From the NCBI GenBank assembly GCA_963576475.1, contig OY754972.1:12910811-12974810 (forward strand): 64,000 bases of DNA, written 5' to 3'. The position numbers and the translations under genes are program-made. This stretch comes from Molanna angustata. Taxonomy: Eukaryota; Arthropoda; Insecta; Trichoptera; Molannidae. The notes under the pieces are model-generated. The model did no database searches. It was not told the DNA's origin and saw nothing but the letters and a program-made list of their open reading frames with translations. Below are positions 23,771 through 37,218 of this stretch, piece after piece (the stretch's first letter is position 1; the number at the start of each line of letters is the position of its first letter).

Positions 23771-24098
23771 GAGGCACCAGCTTAGAATAGTGCTTCCACT
23801 AGTCTAAGTTTTTTCTGTAATCATCGTTTTCGGGTGTTCCGTAAGAGCCGGGTATTCGAAAATACAACAGGCAAAACTCGTACAGCGATGAGGTTCACCA
23901 CCTTTCAGAATATTGCCTAAATGATATGAAACTGGTGTTTGGGATACACGTATGTGTCGTGCTTACTTTTATAAGTTCATGATCACCCGCACTCTTGTCG
24001 CAGGCTACTCCACATTATGGGATATACCGTGATGGTACGAATTAAGAATGAATGAATGAAATGTATGAGGATGTACCTAAATTTTCTTTTTCCGAGGA

Positions 24099-24248
24099 TA
24101 TACTCATTCTCTTCAGGTCCTGCAGGTCCTGAATGGCGAAGGATGGCACAGGATAGAGACCAGTGGAAGTCCAAGCGGGAGGCGTTTGTCCAATACTGGA
24201 CTCAAGAAGAGGCTGAGTAAGTAAGTAAGTAAGTATACTCATTCTCTT
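24099..24248 (+). pseudogene. 120-bp RTE 3' end with 15-bp TSD
   Basis: A perfect 15-bp direct repeat, TATACTCATTCTCTT, flanks the insert (24099-24113 and 24234-24248). The insert encodes EWRRMAQDRDQWKSKREAFV then QYWTQEEAE and a stop, followed by an AGTA-repeat tail. This is the C-terminal end of an RTE-type polymerase; the intact element at 41-44 kb ends in the same way (LWRIKGEAYVQEWMKTG). An extreme 5' truncation with a long TSD is the signature of target-primed reverse transcription. Confidence 0.88.
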
Positions 24249-24261
24249 TAAAAAAAATATA

Positions 24262-24325
24262 TGGCTCTTGGTTGTGTCTGCCTACCCCGTTTACAGGAAC
24301 ACGGTGTGATGGTATGTATGTATGT
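24262..24325 (+). repeat. Dispersed repeat family D
   Basis: GGCTCTTGGTTGTGTCTGCC, TACCCC and GGTGTGATGGTATGTATGTA match the block at 4528-4605. A further partial match (ACCGTGATGGTACGAATT) lies at ~24026. Confidence 0.6.
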
Positions 24326-24329
24326 GTTA

Positions 24330-25560
24330 CATAATATTGGTTACATGTGATCTTAGTGCCAATTCAGCAGACTTACATAGATCATTATTTTTTCGTTTGT
24401 GAAACAGTCAGTTCATTAACACCGCAACCATTAATCTAAGCTTTGCGGGATTTTAGTTTGTGACACGTCAGGGCGTCGAACCCAAATATATATACTGTGT
24501 GTGTTTACATACGCCCACCGAGGTGTCACACACACCACCACTTACTATTAGCATGTGGGGTGTCATGTTCTAAAATAGTACAGAATGAAAAAATACTCAG
24601 GTACGACTTGAAATTGTAGATATATGTTTTTTTTTTAAATTTATTAATTGTCTGTACTGAGAAAAAAATAATTAAAAAATTGTAAAACAGAAATAAAGAT
24701 ATTTATTTCACAAGGAATTCTGGTTCTTTCTCACAAACAAGTTAACAATGGCGGATTCATTACAATAATATAATTTCTAATAATTAACGTGATTCTTACA
24801 ACGGCGTGACACGTGATAGAAAAATGGAAATAAACAAACCGATAACTTTCCGAAATAATATTGGTTTTGTGCATTACCTACCGCCGTGAAACAGTGGTTA
24901 ATGATTTGACTTCTGTTCTGGCGTCCTGTATTTGATTCCCAACGTGCTGGTAAGCTGGAATTGTAGCGATTTTCCCAACAGCCACACTGACACAATACAC
25001 CTAGTTTAATTAACCAAGTCGAAAAATGAATCGGCATTCTGCTTTCTTTCGTGGGCTTTAAAAAGTCTTATTGAAACCTTTCTTGCGATCAAATACAAAG
25101 GACTCGTCGTTAGATTTTTAATAATTGAATATTGTTTATAAATATTTAATTAAGATTAAGATTTATGTAAGTAGATACTGTGCTAAAATAAAACATCGTA
25201 TAAACTGTAGTTACTGTTTAATTTATTAGTTGATAAATCCCATATTATTTATCTGTAGACTGATAATTTCTAAAAAAAAATTACAAAGTCATATATACCG
25301 TAGTGCTATTTTTTTATTTATATATTCGGTTTTTCCAATTGTAATTTGTAGTCTTGTAACAGATATGAAAAGGGCAAAAAATGATAAATTTAAATTAGAA
25401 TTAATTCAAAAAATAATTAAATATATTAAAATTCATACACATCATTCATTTGATTCTAATAATAAATATTAAATAGAAAAACTTTACTCGATAAAGAATA
25501 AATTGCCTTTGACGATTATCTCACTGCTTGCACTGGTTACAAGAAAAAAATCTTATGATT
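24330..25560. other. Non-coding AT-rich stretch
   Basis: No supported gene. The segment at ~24880-24960 (TTACCTACCGCCGTGAAAC) is somewhat GC-richer but has no recognisable domain. Confidence 0.35.
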
Positions 25561-25904
25561 CATATAATTTAAACCAGGGCTTGCTATTGCTGTATCCAGC
25601 AACCCAGCTGGATCCAGCACATTTATCGGTTTGCTGGATTCAGCGAAATACTCCGGATCCAGCGGTGCGGATCCGCAACTAATTCATTTTCAAAATAATG
25701 GCGTAAGGCAATGTTGTTTCATTAAAACATTAAGATTCCATGCAAAACTGTAATAACTCTTACATAGTGTCTTCATATTTTTGTAAAAAAATACAATACG
25801 AGTATCCAAGTAAGACAATTGGAGATTTACCAATATCGAAAAAAAAGTCATTTGTCATAGAGAAATAAACACAATTAAGAAGAGATATTACATTCATATA
25901 GCAA

Positions 25905-26841
25905 GACACTCCAGACAAAGGTCTTGCTATATGGCTGTGAGACATGGACCATAGGCCAGAGGGAAAAAGAACGCCTGTCTTCATTCGAGATGTGGTGCTA
26001 CAGACGCATGTTGAAGATCCACTGGTCGGACCACATCCAAGATTGTGAGGTGCTGAGCAGAGCCGGGGAAACAAGGCAACTCCTCAAAAGAATCGCCCAA
26101 CGACGATCCAACTGGATTGGCCATAACATGAGGCACCCGGGTCTGCTCATAACCATCGCGGAGGGAATGGTAGAGGGCAACAACTATAGAGGCTGACCAA
26201 GAAAGAGCTACATGGACCATTAATAGGAAAAGTCGCAGTCACCTACCCCACTCCATTGGGAACGTTATAGAAACAAGCGTTCTGTTCATCCCCGGAGCGA
26301 CTGCTCTCCGGACGAAACTAGAACTACTATCATCCATATTTCATATTACTGCCACTAAGAATCCAACTAAAATCGTGGAGGCCCGTCAATCTAGGGAGCC
26401 ATCGCTACGCCACACCAGGATTCGCGTTCACCAGGACGATTTCCACACCAGGCGCAGCGTTAGATCATGTTGCCGAATTTCAGGTACACCACCGAACAGT
26501 ACTTTCAGTTCTTCGATTTCCATGGCTCAGTGATGTAGACTTAGTCATCGCCACGTCTGCCCTGCTCTTCCATAGGTAAGAATTGTAGGGGTCACCGACC
26601 TTTTGCCCAGAATCCTAGGGTGGGGCTGCGGCCACCCCCAACTTTACTGGCTAGGCCCCTATGGCCACAACCTAGCCCCATGGACCAGGTGATCGACGAC
26701 ATGTGCTGTAATAGTTACGTGGAGATGAATAGGCTAACAGAGGACATGGCGGAGTGGAGTAGAAGAGACGCAGCCATAGCTGTTATAAACCAATCAAGGA
26801 TTGCAACTGATAAGAATTATATTCATATTATTTCCAATTAA
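25905..26841 (+). pseudogene. RTE-like polymerase C-terminal remnant, split by insertion
   Basis: The first part reads LLYGCETWTIGQREKERLSS, FEMWCYRRMLKIHWSDHI, TRQLLKRIAQRRSNWIGH and NMRHPGLL, then loses frame shortly before RKSYMDH. A 459-bp insertion (26220-26678) interrupts it. The second part resumes as MDQVIDDMCCNSYVEMNRLT, EDMAEWSRRDAA. The minus-strand fragment at 56405-57085 gives the uninterrupted order (CETWTISQRETGRLSAFEMW, WIGHNIRHPG, NNYIDQIIGDVRCSSYKEM), which confirms the join. The G-C-E-T-W and W-x-G-H motifs are typical of the post-RT region of RTE-like LINEs. No catalytic core remains. Flanking GGATCCAGC words at 25603-25670 and ~26947 may be the interrupted host repeat. 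Confidence 0.85.
26220..26678. mobile_element. 459-bp insertion with 9-bp TSD, unknown type
   Basis: CATGGACCA is present on both sides (26211-26219 and 26679-26687), and removing the insert plus one copy restores continuity of the polymerase remnant. The insert is clearly GC-richer than its surroundings. It has no obvious terminal inverted repeats, no poly(A) or simple-repeat tail and no long frame. Near its right end, GGGTGGGGCTGCGGCCACCC forms a local hairpin, and TAGGCCCC and CTAGCCCC words recur. A 9-bp TSD fits MULE-like or Merlin-like elements as well as some retroposed RNAs; the class is unresolved. Confidence 0.75.
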
Positions 26842-26844
26842 CAA

Positions 26845-27480
26845 AAATATACTTTTAAATACGCATACAACTATGTAAGTTGTCTTGTATTTATGAAAAT
26901 ATTTTAGTTTACATTAAAAATCAATAATTTCTGGATTCAGCGTGGATCCAACATTTTTTACAAAATTCGCAAAAAAGCTGCTGGATTGCGATTCCTATTT
27001 TGAACATATTAAAATAGTTTATATAGGTACAGGTATGTGAGTAAATTTTGATTGTTGTTTGTTGCAGTGTGGCATCTCCTTTGAAATGACATCGTTATAT
27101 CATGGTTGGGGGATTGTGGGGGGAGGGGGGGGGGGGTGCCACGGCAGAGAAACACGGAAACTGTCGACCGTCAGCTGTTTCCACAATATTACACATACAT
27201 ATAAATGTATACATATCCTTCCTAATGGAGCAAGCGTTGGTTATATTATTGGATTCAACACTCGAGACAAAGAATATATACTCATTTAAGAAAAGTTTGT
27301 TTGGTGATATTTCTTTGTTTATAAACATTTCTTAACACCCTGTGCAAGTGGCAGATTTAACGCGAATACCTTTTTTTTCTCACCAACTTACCAGTGTTTT
27401 CCGTCCATAAATTATTTGATAAAAATACAATCTTTTTTAAATTGTTAATACTGACGGTATTTAAGGTGTAGAACTCCATT
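26845..27480. other. Non-coding stretch with a G-rich run
   Basis: GGGGGATTGTGGGGGGAGGG followed by a further run of nine Gs lies at ~27107-27136. No gene recognised. Confidence 0.4.
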
Positions 27481-27481
27481 A

Positions 27482-27704
27482 TACTAGATATTTTTTTTTA
27501 ATCAATCAAAAATGATTATAGTTCTACAAGAATATGGTAGAATCTACATGTATATTTTCCTTGAACTAGGAAGACCGTTTCGACTGACTAGGCCCTTATC
27601 GACCAGTTGATAAGGGCCTAGTCAGCCGAAACGGTCTTCCTATTATAAGTAAAATATACACGTAGAACCATAATCATTTTTGATTGATGAAAAAAAACCT
27701 AGTA
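27482..27704. mobile_element. Foldback (palindromic) element
   Basis: Arms of about 105 bp face each other across an 8-bp loop (27601-27608). The inner part GACTAGGCCCTTATC/GATAAGGGCCTAGTC is perfect, and outer words such as AATCAATCAAAAATGATTAT pair with the right arm. Termini read CTAG...CTAG with TA outside. No coding capacity. Confidence 0.88.
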
Positions 27705-29830
<2,126 letters not shown>

Positions 29831-29996
29831 CACAGTGGAAGTTCATAATTATAAAATAGAAGGTTTTATTTTAAAGTTTGAATTTTGCCTCTGAGGATGC
29901 TGAGGAGTCCAGTGAAAGCGCTTAGGCTTTAAAAATAAAAACTCACTGTGGATTAAAACTTTGTGATTTAATTATTAAAATAAAACCTTCTATTTT
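29831..29996. mobile_element. Small inverted-repeat element
   Basis: A perfect 22-bp inverted pair lies at 29863-29884 and 29975-29996, starting AAAATAGAAGGTTTTATTTT. Between them is GCCTCTGAGGATGCTGAGG and GTCCAGTGAAAGCGC. CACAGTGG (29831) and CACTGTGG (29944) occur on either side of the first arm. The layout suggests a partial MITE or nested inverted repeats; the true boundaries are unclear. Confidence 0.5.
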
Positions 29997-29999
29997 ACA

Positions 30000-31080
30000 A
30001 TAATTTTTATTTAAAAAAAATCTGTTTAACAATACAAAAAAATTACAAAGTAAATTATAAAACTAAAATTATGAAAAAAAAATATATATATTTAATTTTA
30101 CGTTCTACTTAAATTTTTCGCAAACGCGACTCCCGTTCGTTCCCATTAAATATATTTTTTTTCTTCATAATTTTAGTTGATTATGTTCTATCATGAAGTG
30201 ACATTTTCAAACAATGAAAAAATTAAATAATAAAAAATTTAAAACACATAAAACGATACAAAGATTTTGAAAATTATACGTGAGATACACAAGTTTTAAT
30301 GAATCAGGAAATATTTATCAGGAATTAATGCGACAGTCAATTCTTCTTTGTATTTACAAGTAACTGGGAACGCGTAATTTAGTAAGTTTACAAAGTGGAA
30401 CATGTTGACCCCACTTAACGTCCTCAAAACTTTGTAAGTACTTAGTGTAAATGTTCCAATTTCTTTACTTGTTAAAACTTTCGTAAATTTGTCGCGTCGC
30501 CTCGTTGAATTTGGTAGATCGTAATAATGTTATGTATATTCAGTATAATTCAGATCGAAGAGATATGTCAACAGAATCAATTATCATTTTGGTATAGAGA
30601 TATAAGAAGTCTTCCACTACTCTCACATTCAAAGTTCAAATAGGACAGAATAAAAACATCTTTCACACATCAAATGTTTCATTGTAAAATATGTTTTTAC
30701 TGTCTTCGACTAATTCCTTTAATCTTCCGATTAATTCTCACATTATTTTTGATAAATATTTACTTTTAAGACATCAGAGTTTAAAATTGTGCTAATATGT
30801 TTAATGTGCCTTAAAATTAATGTCGTGCAAAATAATTCGGATTTTTTTTTAGTTTTACATCTAAATACATCTTGTATACATCTTTATACATCTTGTATAT
30901 TTTATACATCTTGTCTTTGATGAAAACGTTATCAAATATGGAATTATCGTTATCTTTTACGGTGATCGCCGATTTACTAATGATATTAATAACATTTAAG
31001 TACGTCAAATAATAACAATCAATTGTTATTATTACCATTATACGCTTCCTCAAAAGAATCAATGCATGAATTGTAAATGA
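30000..31080. other. Non-coding AT-rich stretch
   Basis: Contains an imperfect inverted pair CTAAAATTATGAAAAAAAAA (~30063) with TTCTTCATAATTTTAGTTG (~30161), and CGCAAACGCGACTCCCGTTC at ~30119, similar to ~16004. ACATCTTGTATACATCTTTA-type words repeat at ~30870-30915. Confidence 0.4.
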
Positions 31081-31156
31081 CTTAATTTATCAAAATAAAA
31101 TGCAATAAACACACTGATCAAACCTTCAATTGGGAATAATTCACCTATCCAGATAC

Positions 31157-31438
31157 TTAAGATATCAGAGGATTAAGCTCCGAGGAGGTCGTTTTACTAC
31201 CTATCAGCCCTAATGATTCCTGTTTATTAACGTTTATAAAATATTTAACGATTCTACGTGTATTCGGTATTACCGATTTTTTATTCCTAGTTTTTTTCGA
31301 TAAATCTAAAATATCTAAATTACGGCTGAATAATTTTGGAATAATGCCTGACATAATAAACGGTAATTTACGAGAATGCCAAAGACTTTGAATCTCGTTA
31401 CGTAAAGCGGTATATTTTATATATCTTCTTTTTTCCAT
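31157..31438 (-). pseudogene. LINE polymerase C-terminal tail
   Basis: The 93-codon minus frame reads KYTALRNEIQSLWHSRKLPF, IMSGIIPKLFSRNL, then PNTRRIVKYFIN. The layout (basic helix with R-x-E-I-x-x-L-W, then a hydrophobic strand, then G-x-I-P-K, then a short tail with R-x-I-V-x-x-F-L/I) is that of the C-terminal domain of one group of insect non-LTR polymerases, where the strand usually reads like VVPIVIG. No RT core is left. It could be chance, but the ordered match over ~80 residues argues against that. Confidence 0.55.
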
Positions 31439-31439
31439 A

Positions 31440-33820
31440 TAAATAATTATGAAAGAAACTCTCTCGTAGTGTAGCGTATCTGTATCTTTGTCATTCGCGT
31501 CTTGTAGTATTTTTTCTTTATTTTGAAGTGTCTTTTTGTATTGTGTTTCTTAGTTAGTCGACAGAAATAGCTAAATTATACTTAACAGATGCAGCTATTT
31601 TTCAAAGTGATACATATATCTTATTAATCCTGCAAAGTTTTGACGTTTTGTGTCTAAGCTTTTGAAGAATAATTAAGTCGCGCATTCCTCGTTATAATTG
31701 CTCAACATCAAGTTAACGTTTATCTGTTAATATTTTGCTTTTCTTTTGAGTATCCAACTTAAAAATAAAATAGCATCAACTGTCTGTTTTTCTTTTTATT
31801 TGAAGAAGTAGCTTTTTAACTATGCATTCTTCAATATAATTTATTGACATATATTGAACATTTATTGGCATTATAATAAATTATGAGTGATTTTTAAAAG
31901 TATTTTACGTAAGGTTTGGAGTTTTCCAATTATGGAGTTTTCGGTACTTACAGTTTTAGGATGTTTTGTTTGGGAATTATGGGTAATTTCATTAAGTACC
32001 AGTTAAATTTGATCAATAAATCAGTAGTCTATTAAATAACTATTATTATGGTAGATATTTAATGTGAATACCTTTGTATGTATGTCAGTTATTGTTTTTG
32101 ATTATAATTCCATTAGACCAAGAGCCAATTTACGTCATACCATAAAAACCGTTTTTTCTGTAAAAGGATACTACAGCAGGTAACTATTGGATGATATAAA
32201 ACCTGAGTATTGATGGTTATTGGAGACTACAGCCTTCAAAGTGTTGAAAATTTATATTTTAACAAGTTCCGCGTATAAGAGATTGTTCTATCCTATCATC
32301 ATCATTCTGTGATATTTTTTAAAAATAATAATAATAAATATTATTTTTCTAGAAATTAATTATAATTTGACCCACCTAAAAACTAAAATTATGTTCCCAT
32401 TTGAATTTAATAAGGAGGATGTTCTGCTAATCTTATCTGGTAAGATAAGTATGAAAAATTTGTTTCATTCAAAAACAAGAATAAATCATGTCGATGGTAA
32501 ATTCAATTATAACTTCAAAGGACAAAGAAAGGTCTGGTGGAGTTTTGTCGGCGTAACAATAATAATACGTAGTGTAGGTAGATATGTAGATAGATTTATT
32601 ACAATATAGTTGAATGTTTTCGTTGGAATCTTCTCCAATGAAAATATATGTACAGAAGTTAATGCGTCTAATTTACATTCAGAACTTTCCACAAAGTTTT
32701 CTGTTACCGTGATTGAGACATTTATAGGTACTATGAAAACTTTTGTACTATGCTTCTCCCGTTACATTTTTTTCGCACTATAAAGTATTGATTCAATACT
32801 TATATATTGTATACTAGTTGCATGTAACACATGAGATCCAACTGTCGATAGCGATAGTATGTATAGTTGAAGAATAAGTACCAAACTATAAACTAGTATA
32901 AACCCATAAATCCAAATTATTAAATATTTTAAGATATTTTGTTTTCTATACAACACATGTAGGTATGTATGTCAAGATAGGATAGTCAGTCCTTTTTTCC
33001 TACCCAGAATAAGAAATCAGCATGGTAGTATGGAGATTAAGTATCAGACTATTAAGTCTTCTTAGATATTGTGTAAAGGCGACTGCCATACATATTATAT
33101 GAAGCGATGTCGTCACTAAATTCATTTTTATAAAAATCGTTAAAAAAAATTGAGATGTACTGCTACAATGTTAATATTTTTTATAGAAAATTAAATTATC
33201 TAGTTGAGGTGTTTCGGCCTTTTTCGATATTTTCAAAAACTTTGGAAATATAGGCAGTTAAACACATAAATTTATCATAAAAAATATTTTTCTTAGTTAA
33301 AATGTTTGAGAATCAGCGGAATTTTTTTAAAAAGGAATTTGAGATTTTTTATTTGTCTATATTCATACCAATTTTCAGCGTTCTAACTTTTATGGTTTCT
33401 GAGATATATGGAAAAATAAATTAAAAATTCATAAGTTGGTAACCCCTGAGTGAAAAAAAATTCATAATTCTGAGTATAAAAGTTTTGTAGGCCTATAACT
33501 GTTTATATATTTAGAAATTTGGGCTGTGTAAATTGAGCGGATCAAAAGTTATAAAGGGGGGGGACACACATACACACGAAATTTTCTACTCCGAATTCTG
33601 AGTAAATCCGTATATAGAACATATATGCTGCGAAGCTTCTATGTGGGTGTTTTTAGACTTCAAAGTTGGAAGAACCGTAAAAAATATAGACCCTACATAC
33701 AAATCTCGCGTATCCTGGCTTGAAACATTGTCGATATGTTAAGAGAACAAAGTTCCCTTGAACAAATCGACAGTTGGATTATTTATTCTCTGGAAACTAA
33801 TACGTACTACTATGTCAATT
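31440..33820. other. Long AT-rich non-coding stretch
   Basis: No gene supported; frames of 60-80 codons lack domains. ATGTCAAGATAGGATAG at ~32972 and GGTAGTATGGAG at ~33024 are faint matches to dispersed repeat family D. An inverted relation exists between 2640-2700 (CTATCGCTATCGACAG, GTTACATGCAACTAG) and 32813-32862, suggesting one more old dispersed repeat. Confidence 0.4.
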
Positions 33821-33821
33821 A

Positions 33822-33866
33822 TTAATTTATTGCGCACCCAATAACAAGTTGCCTCATTCTGCAGAT
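33822..33866 (-). repeat. SINE family A, 3' fragment
   Basis: TTGCGCACCCAATAACAAGT followed by TGCCTCATTCTGCAGA is the reverse complement of the SINE body end (TGTGGCAACTTGTTATTGGG in other copies). No head is left. Confidence 0.65.
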
Positions 33867-33869
33867 TTG

Positions 33870-35400
33870 AACATACACTATTTTCCTTCCGTAGGTACAA
33901 GGTACATATTATTAAGTATCAATTTTGAGTAGTCTCTGACAAATTTTTGGTTATTTTTTTGACTTCTGTCACGGTGGCTTGAGGTGAAGGATGTATTCAA
34001 AGTCATTAATCATGGATTTTGGCTTATCTGTACCAGAAGCACTGGTAAGTTAAAAGATAACAGACGATTTCTGTGGCAAAATTTACACTATGCTGAATTA
34101 ACTTCCAGCTTCTAATATGACCTAACCGCGAAATCTAAACCCTCATGATTATCCATATTGTGGATATAATTATCTTATAGAGTAGTATAATATTTTTATT
34201 TATTTTATTTTTTTATTTTATTTCAATTTATGACATAATACCCTTTTAAACATGCACGTAAACAGAATTCAAACACAATTATACATACATAAACAGACTA
34301 CATTAAAAAAAAACAAACTTATATAAAAAAATAAAAACAAATGAATGTAAAAACGTAATAATAAACAAACAATAACAATATACATGAAAAAGATAATGTA
34401 AGAAAAAAAATATACATGAAAAAGATAATGAAAAAAGATTATGTATGTAAAAAAAAATGTGAAAACATGTGAGTAGGTATTTAAAAAAGCTAATTTAAGA
34501 TATTATAGAACTCCATAAGAAAATTACATGCAAGATATAGGTTATCACGAGGGTTTTGATTCCACCGTTTGACCGGACTTGCCCCATGACTTGAATTGTT
34601 CAGCTTTGGCAGGTAATAAACATTATCTTATTTTATATAATTTACTATTTTTTTATGTAGGCAAGTGTACAATAACTAATTTACCTAATCAATGTGAAAT
34701 CTCAGTTAAATTTTATACCTACATATGTATAATAATGAAATTAGTGCCTGATCTATATTATTACTTGTTAAGACATAATTTTTAAAAATGTATTTCAATT
34801 TAAATTTGTAAATCTTAGAAATTTATAAATACTATTGAGTAAATTTCGGTTAAATTTTATATTTTATACAATGATGAATATAATTATGAAATTCTTATCT
34901 GAATTCTTATGTTCTTACTTGTTACCAAGACATATTTATTTTTAAAACATATTTTAATTCAAATTTTTAAATATCAGCATTCCATTCGTACCTTACATCA
35001 AATACATACAGACGATGGTGCATAGTTTTAATATCTTAATATGCAGAATATGTTAGGATGGTCTAACTGGGCCTGTTCGCCGCCTAACATTATTAAATTT
35101 CTATATTTAACCAAACAAATTTGAGTTCTAATATTTCTGTACGATGTTGCTAGGGAGAGGAACCAAACTATTCAGACAGGACTATAATATATCTATGTAT
35201 GCGTATTACTTATTTTCGTAATGTCAACTAAGTACTGCTCTAAAACAATTATAATATATGTAAGACGCCTGTGCAACGTTGTTATATCCAAACACTTCCC
35301 TAGGGTGTTGTTATTTGGAGCAATTCTATGTAGTTTGACGAAACATTTCGATCCAACAAACTTGTATACATTTTCATTTTGTTTAATTATGGATACATTT
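33870..35400. other. Non-coding AT-rich stretch
   Basis: A-rich segment 34290-34460 contains an imperfect tandem duplication of ATACATGAAAAAGATAATG. No gene recognised. Confidence 0.4.
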
Positions 35401-35409
35401 ATGTCCTAT

Positions 35410-35930
35410 GCTATCCAAAAAAGCCCAGCAAGGTTAAAAGGAAAAGTGTTTGATCGGCACTCCTCTATGGCTCCGAATGCTGGACAATGTATACTTCCTA
35501 CTCTAGACAACTGTAAACTGCTGAAACGCGTATGCTAAGATGGGCATCTGGAGTGTTCTTACAAGACAAAATAAAAAGTTCACGCATCCGTTTAAGCCTA
35601 CTGATATACCTACATAGTAAAATTGAGAAAATACAGTTGAGTTGAGATGGTACGGGCACGCTGAACGCAGACCGCCAGATCACATGGTAAACCAAGCAAT
35701 CTCCATGGTAAACCAAGCAATCTCCGTGGATCTTCCTCGACTTACATTCAGAGGAAGACCAAAGAATTCCTGGATCATGCAAAGACGAAACCAACTGCAG
35801 GGACATGGCCTAGGTGACATAATACAGGACAGAAAGACCCATAATATAAGGATGGGGAGAGCTGACCACAACAATCGGCACAGACAAAGAGTTGGGACAT
35901 AGCAAGAAAGAACACATCTATTCCATCTCC
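35410..35930 (+). pseudogene. RTE-type polymerase C-terminal remnant
   Basis: Across frame changes the sequence reads ETRMLRW-like AAETRMLRWASGVFLQDKIK, then LRWYGHAERRPPDHMVNQAI, then GRPKNSWIMQRRNQLQGHGL, GDIIQDRK and finally KSWDIARKN. This is the usual order of the post-RT region in RTE-type LINEs (R-W-x-G-H, G-R-P-K-x-x-W, then a tryptophan-containing end). The longest open piece is 35642-35902. A 21-bp tandem duplication (35684-35704 and 35705-35725) repeats MVNQAIS without breaking frame. No catalytic domain remains. Confidence 0.8.
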
Positions 35931-36020
35931 TATAACTTATGGCAGATAGACATGAACATGTACTTTGTTATTTCAAATCAAACTATACTAACAAACTATA
36001 TATATATTATGTCAAATTAG

Positions 36021-36173
36021 ATGGGTGGTAGCAGAGCGGTTAGCGCACTGGGCTAGTAATCCAGTGGTCGTGAGTTCGAATTCTGCCACGACCGATTTCG
36101 TTCACCAAGCATCTATGCTTAGTTTTGGGGATGTATGACGATATGTACTTGTTTCAAGAACACATTCATTTTT
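36021..36173 (+). repeat. SINE with Thr-tRNA-like head
   Basis: The head from 36023 has an A box (TAGCAGAGCGG), an anticodon arm CTGGG-CTAGTAA-TCCAG whose middle triplet is AGT (threonine), a B box (AGTTCGAATTC) and closing CGACC. The body continues TTTCGTTCACCAAGCATC, GCTTAGTTTTGGGGATGTA and a poly-T-flanked CACATTCATTTTTT end. Other copies: 52790, 53316, 4030 (minus). The non-tRNA body shows this is a SINE and not a tRNA gene. Confidence 0.88.
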
Positions 36174-36604
36174 TATATTTAAAAAATCACTGCTGCGATT
36201 TTGAGGTTAGGATAAGAAAACTTTCATAGTTTACGCCCTTGATTTAGCGTGTCTCATTTCATTTAATGTTCCGATTACCCGTACGCAACAAACACAGGCA
36301 TCACTATTTTTTATCATAAAATCTAGTAATAATTATTATATTCACTCGCCTATTCTGAGACAACATAGACTTGGTAATGAGTTTGGCTCTGTTGATGTCT
36401 TTTGCTGATCAATATATGAATAAACATAAAGGGAGACTTTTATAGATTGTATTAATTCTGGGTTCTTCTTATTTTTTCTTTTCATTTTTTATTTTTGTTT
36501 TTGCTTAATCTTTTGCTTATTTTTCTTTAATTTTATTTTTATTGTACTTCACCACCTATATATTTTGTAAATTTATATTTATATTTTTCTTATATTTTAT
36601 ATTT

Positions 36605-36816
36605 GTCGGCCTTCGTGGCTCAGTTGGTTGGGTATCTGACTACTGATCCAAAGGTCCCGGGTTCGATTCCCGGTGGAGACACAGTTTTTAATTGTGTTTT
36701 CAGTCTGGATCTGTGAAACGATTAATATCGTTAGTCTCCAGAATGTGGAAACTTGTTATTGGGTGCGTGTTAAATTAATATTTGACATAGTACCTGTTAG
36801 TTACCCGAAAAATAAT
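36605..36816 (+). repeat. tRNA-derived SINE, family A, best copy
   Basis: The head begins GTCGGCCTTCGTGGCTCAGT with A box TGGCTCAGTTGG and B box GGTTCGATTCC inside CCCGGG...CCCGG. The anticodon-like loop is CTACTGA, but its stem no longer pairs well. The body runs GTGTTTTCAGTCTGGATCTG, CTCCAGAATGTGGAAACTTG, TTATTGGGTGCGTGTTAAAT and ends ACCTGTTAGTTACCCGA. At least seven other copies or fragments occur in this window. Transcription by RNA polymerase III is expected from the boxes. Confidence 0.9.
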
Positions 36817-36925
36817 ATATAAATAAATTTTTTTGCTGTTATATATACCTATTTATAATTATGCATTTTGCTTCGTGGTTCATGAACAAATATTTTAATA
36901 ATTTGTAATTGTGTATGTAAAAGCC

Positions 36926-36990
36926 CATTTAGGGCGTTTATATAAATAAATAAAAAAAATTAGGGCGTTTATATAAATAAATAATTAAAA
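36926..36990. repeat. Tandem duplication of ~33 bp
   Basis: TTAGGGCGTTTATATAAATA is present twice in succession (~36927 and ~36960), each followed by an AATAA-rich end. Looks like slippage. Confidence 0.8.
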
Positions 36991-37218
36991 AATATCCTCA
37001 ATTATTTGAGTTCGCTAATTTACAGGGTCTCAGAAAGTACTCTGTGCTTCGAATTAATATTGTCCCATAATTGCACTCTGCGATGCCGCTGCAATTTCTA
37101 TCCCCATATGTTTCACGGGTGGTAGTGGTAATGAAGTGTCACAAATAAAGCGTCTATTTTTGCAACCTTAAAAGTGATCTCTATGTCTTGGCATTTATTC
37201 TAGTTTTTTTTTTAATCC

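Noticed and set aside
36023..36092. A tRNA-Thr gene
   Set aside because: The cloverleaf-like head is followed by the same non-tRNA body as other copies, and the acceptor stem is imperfect; this is a SINE.
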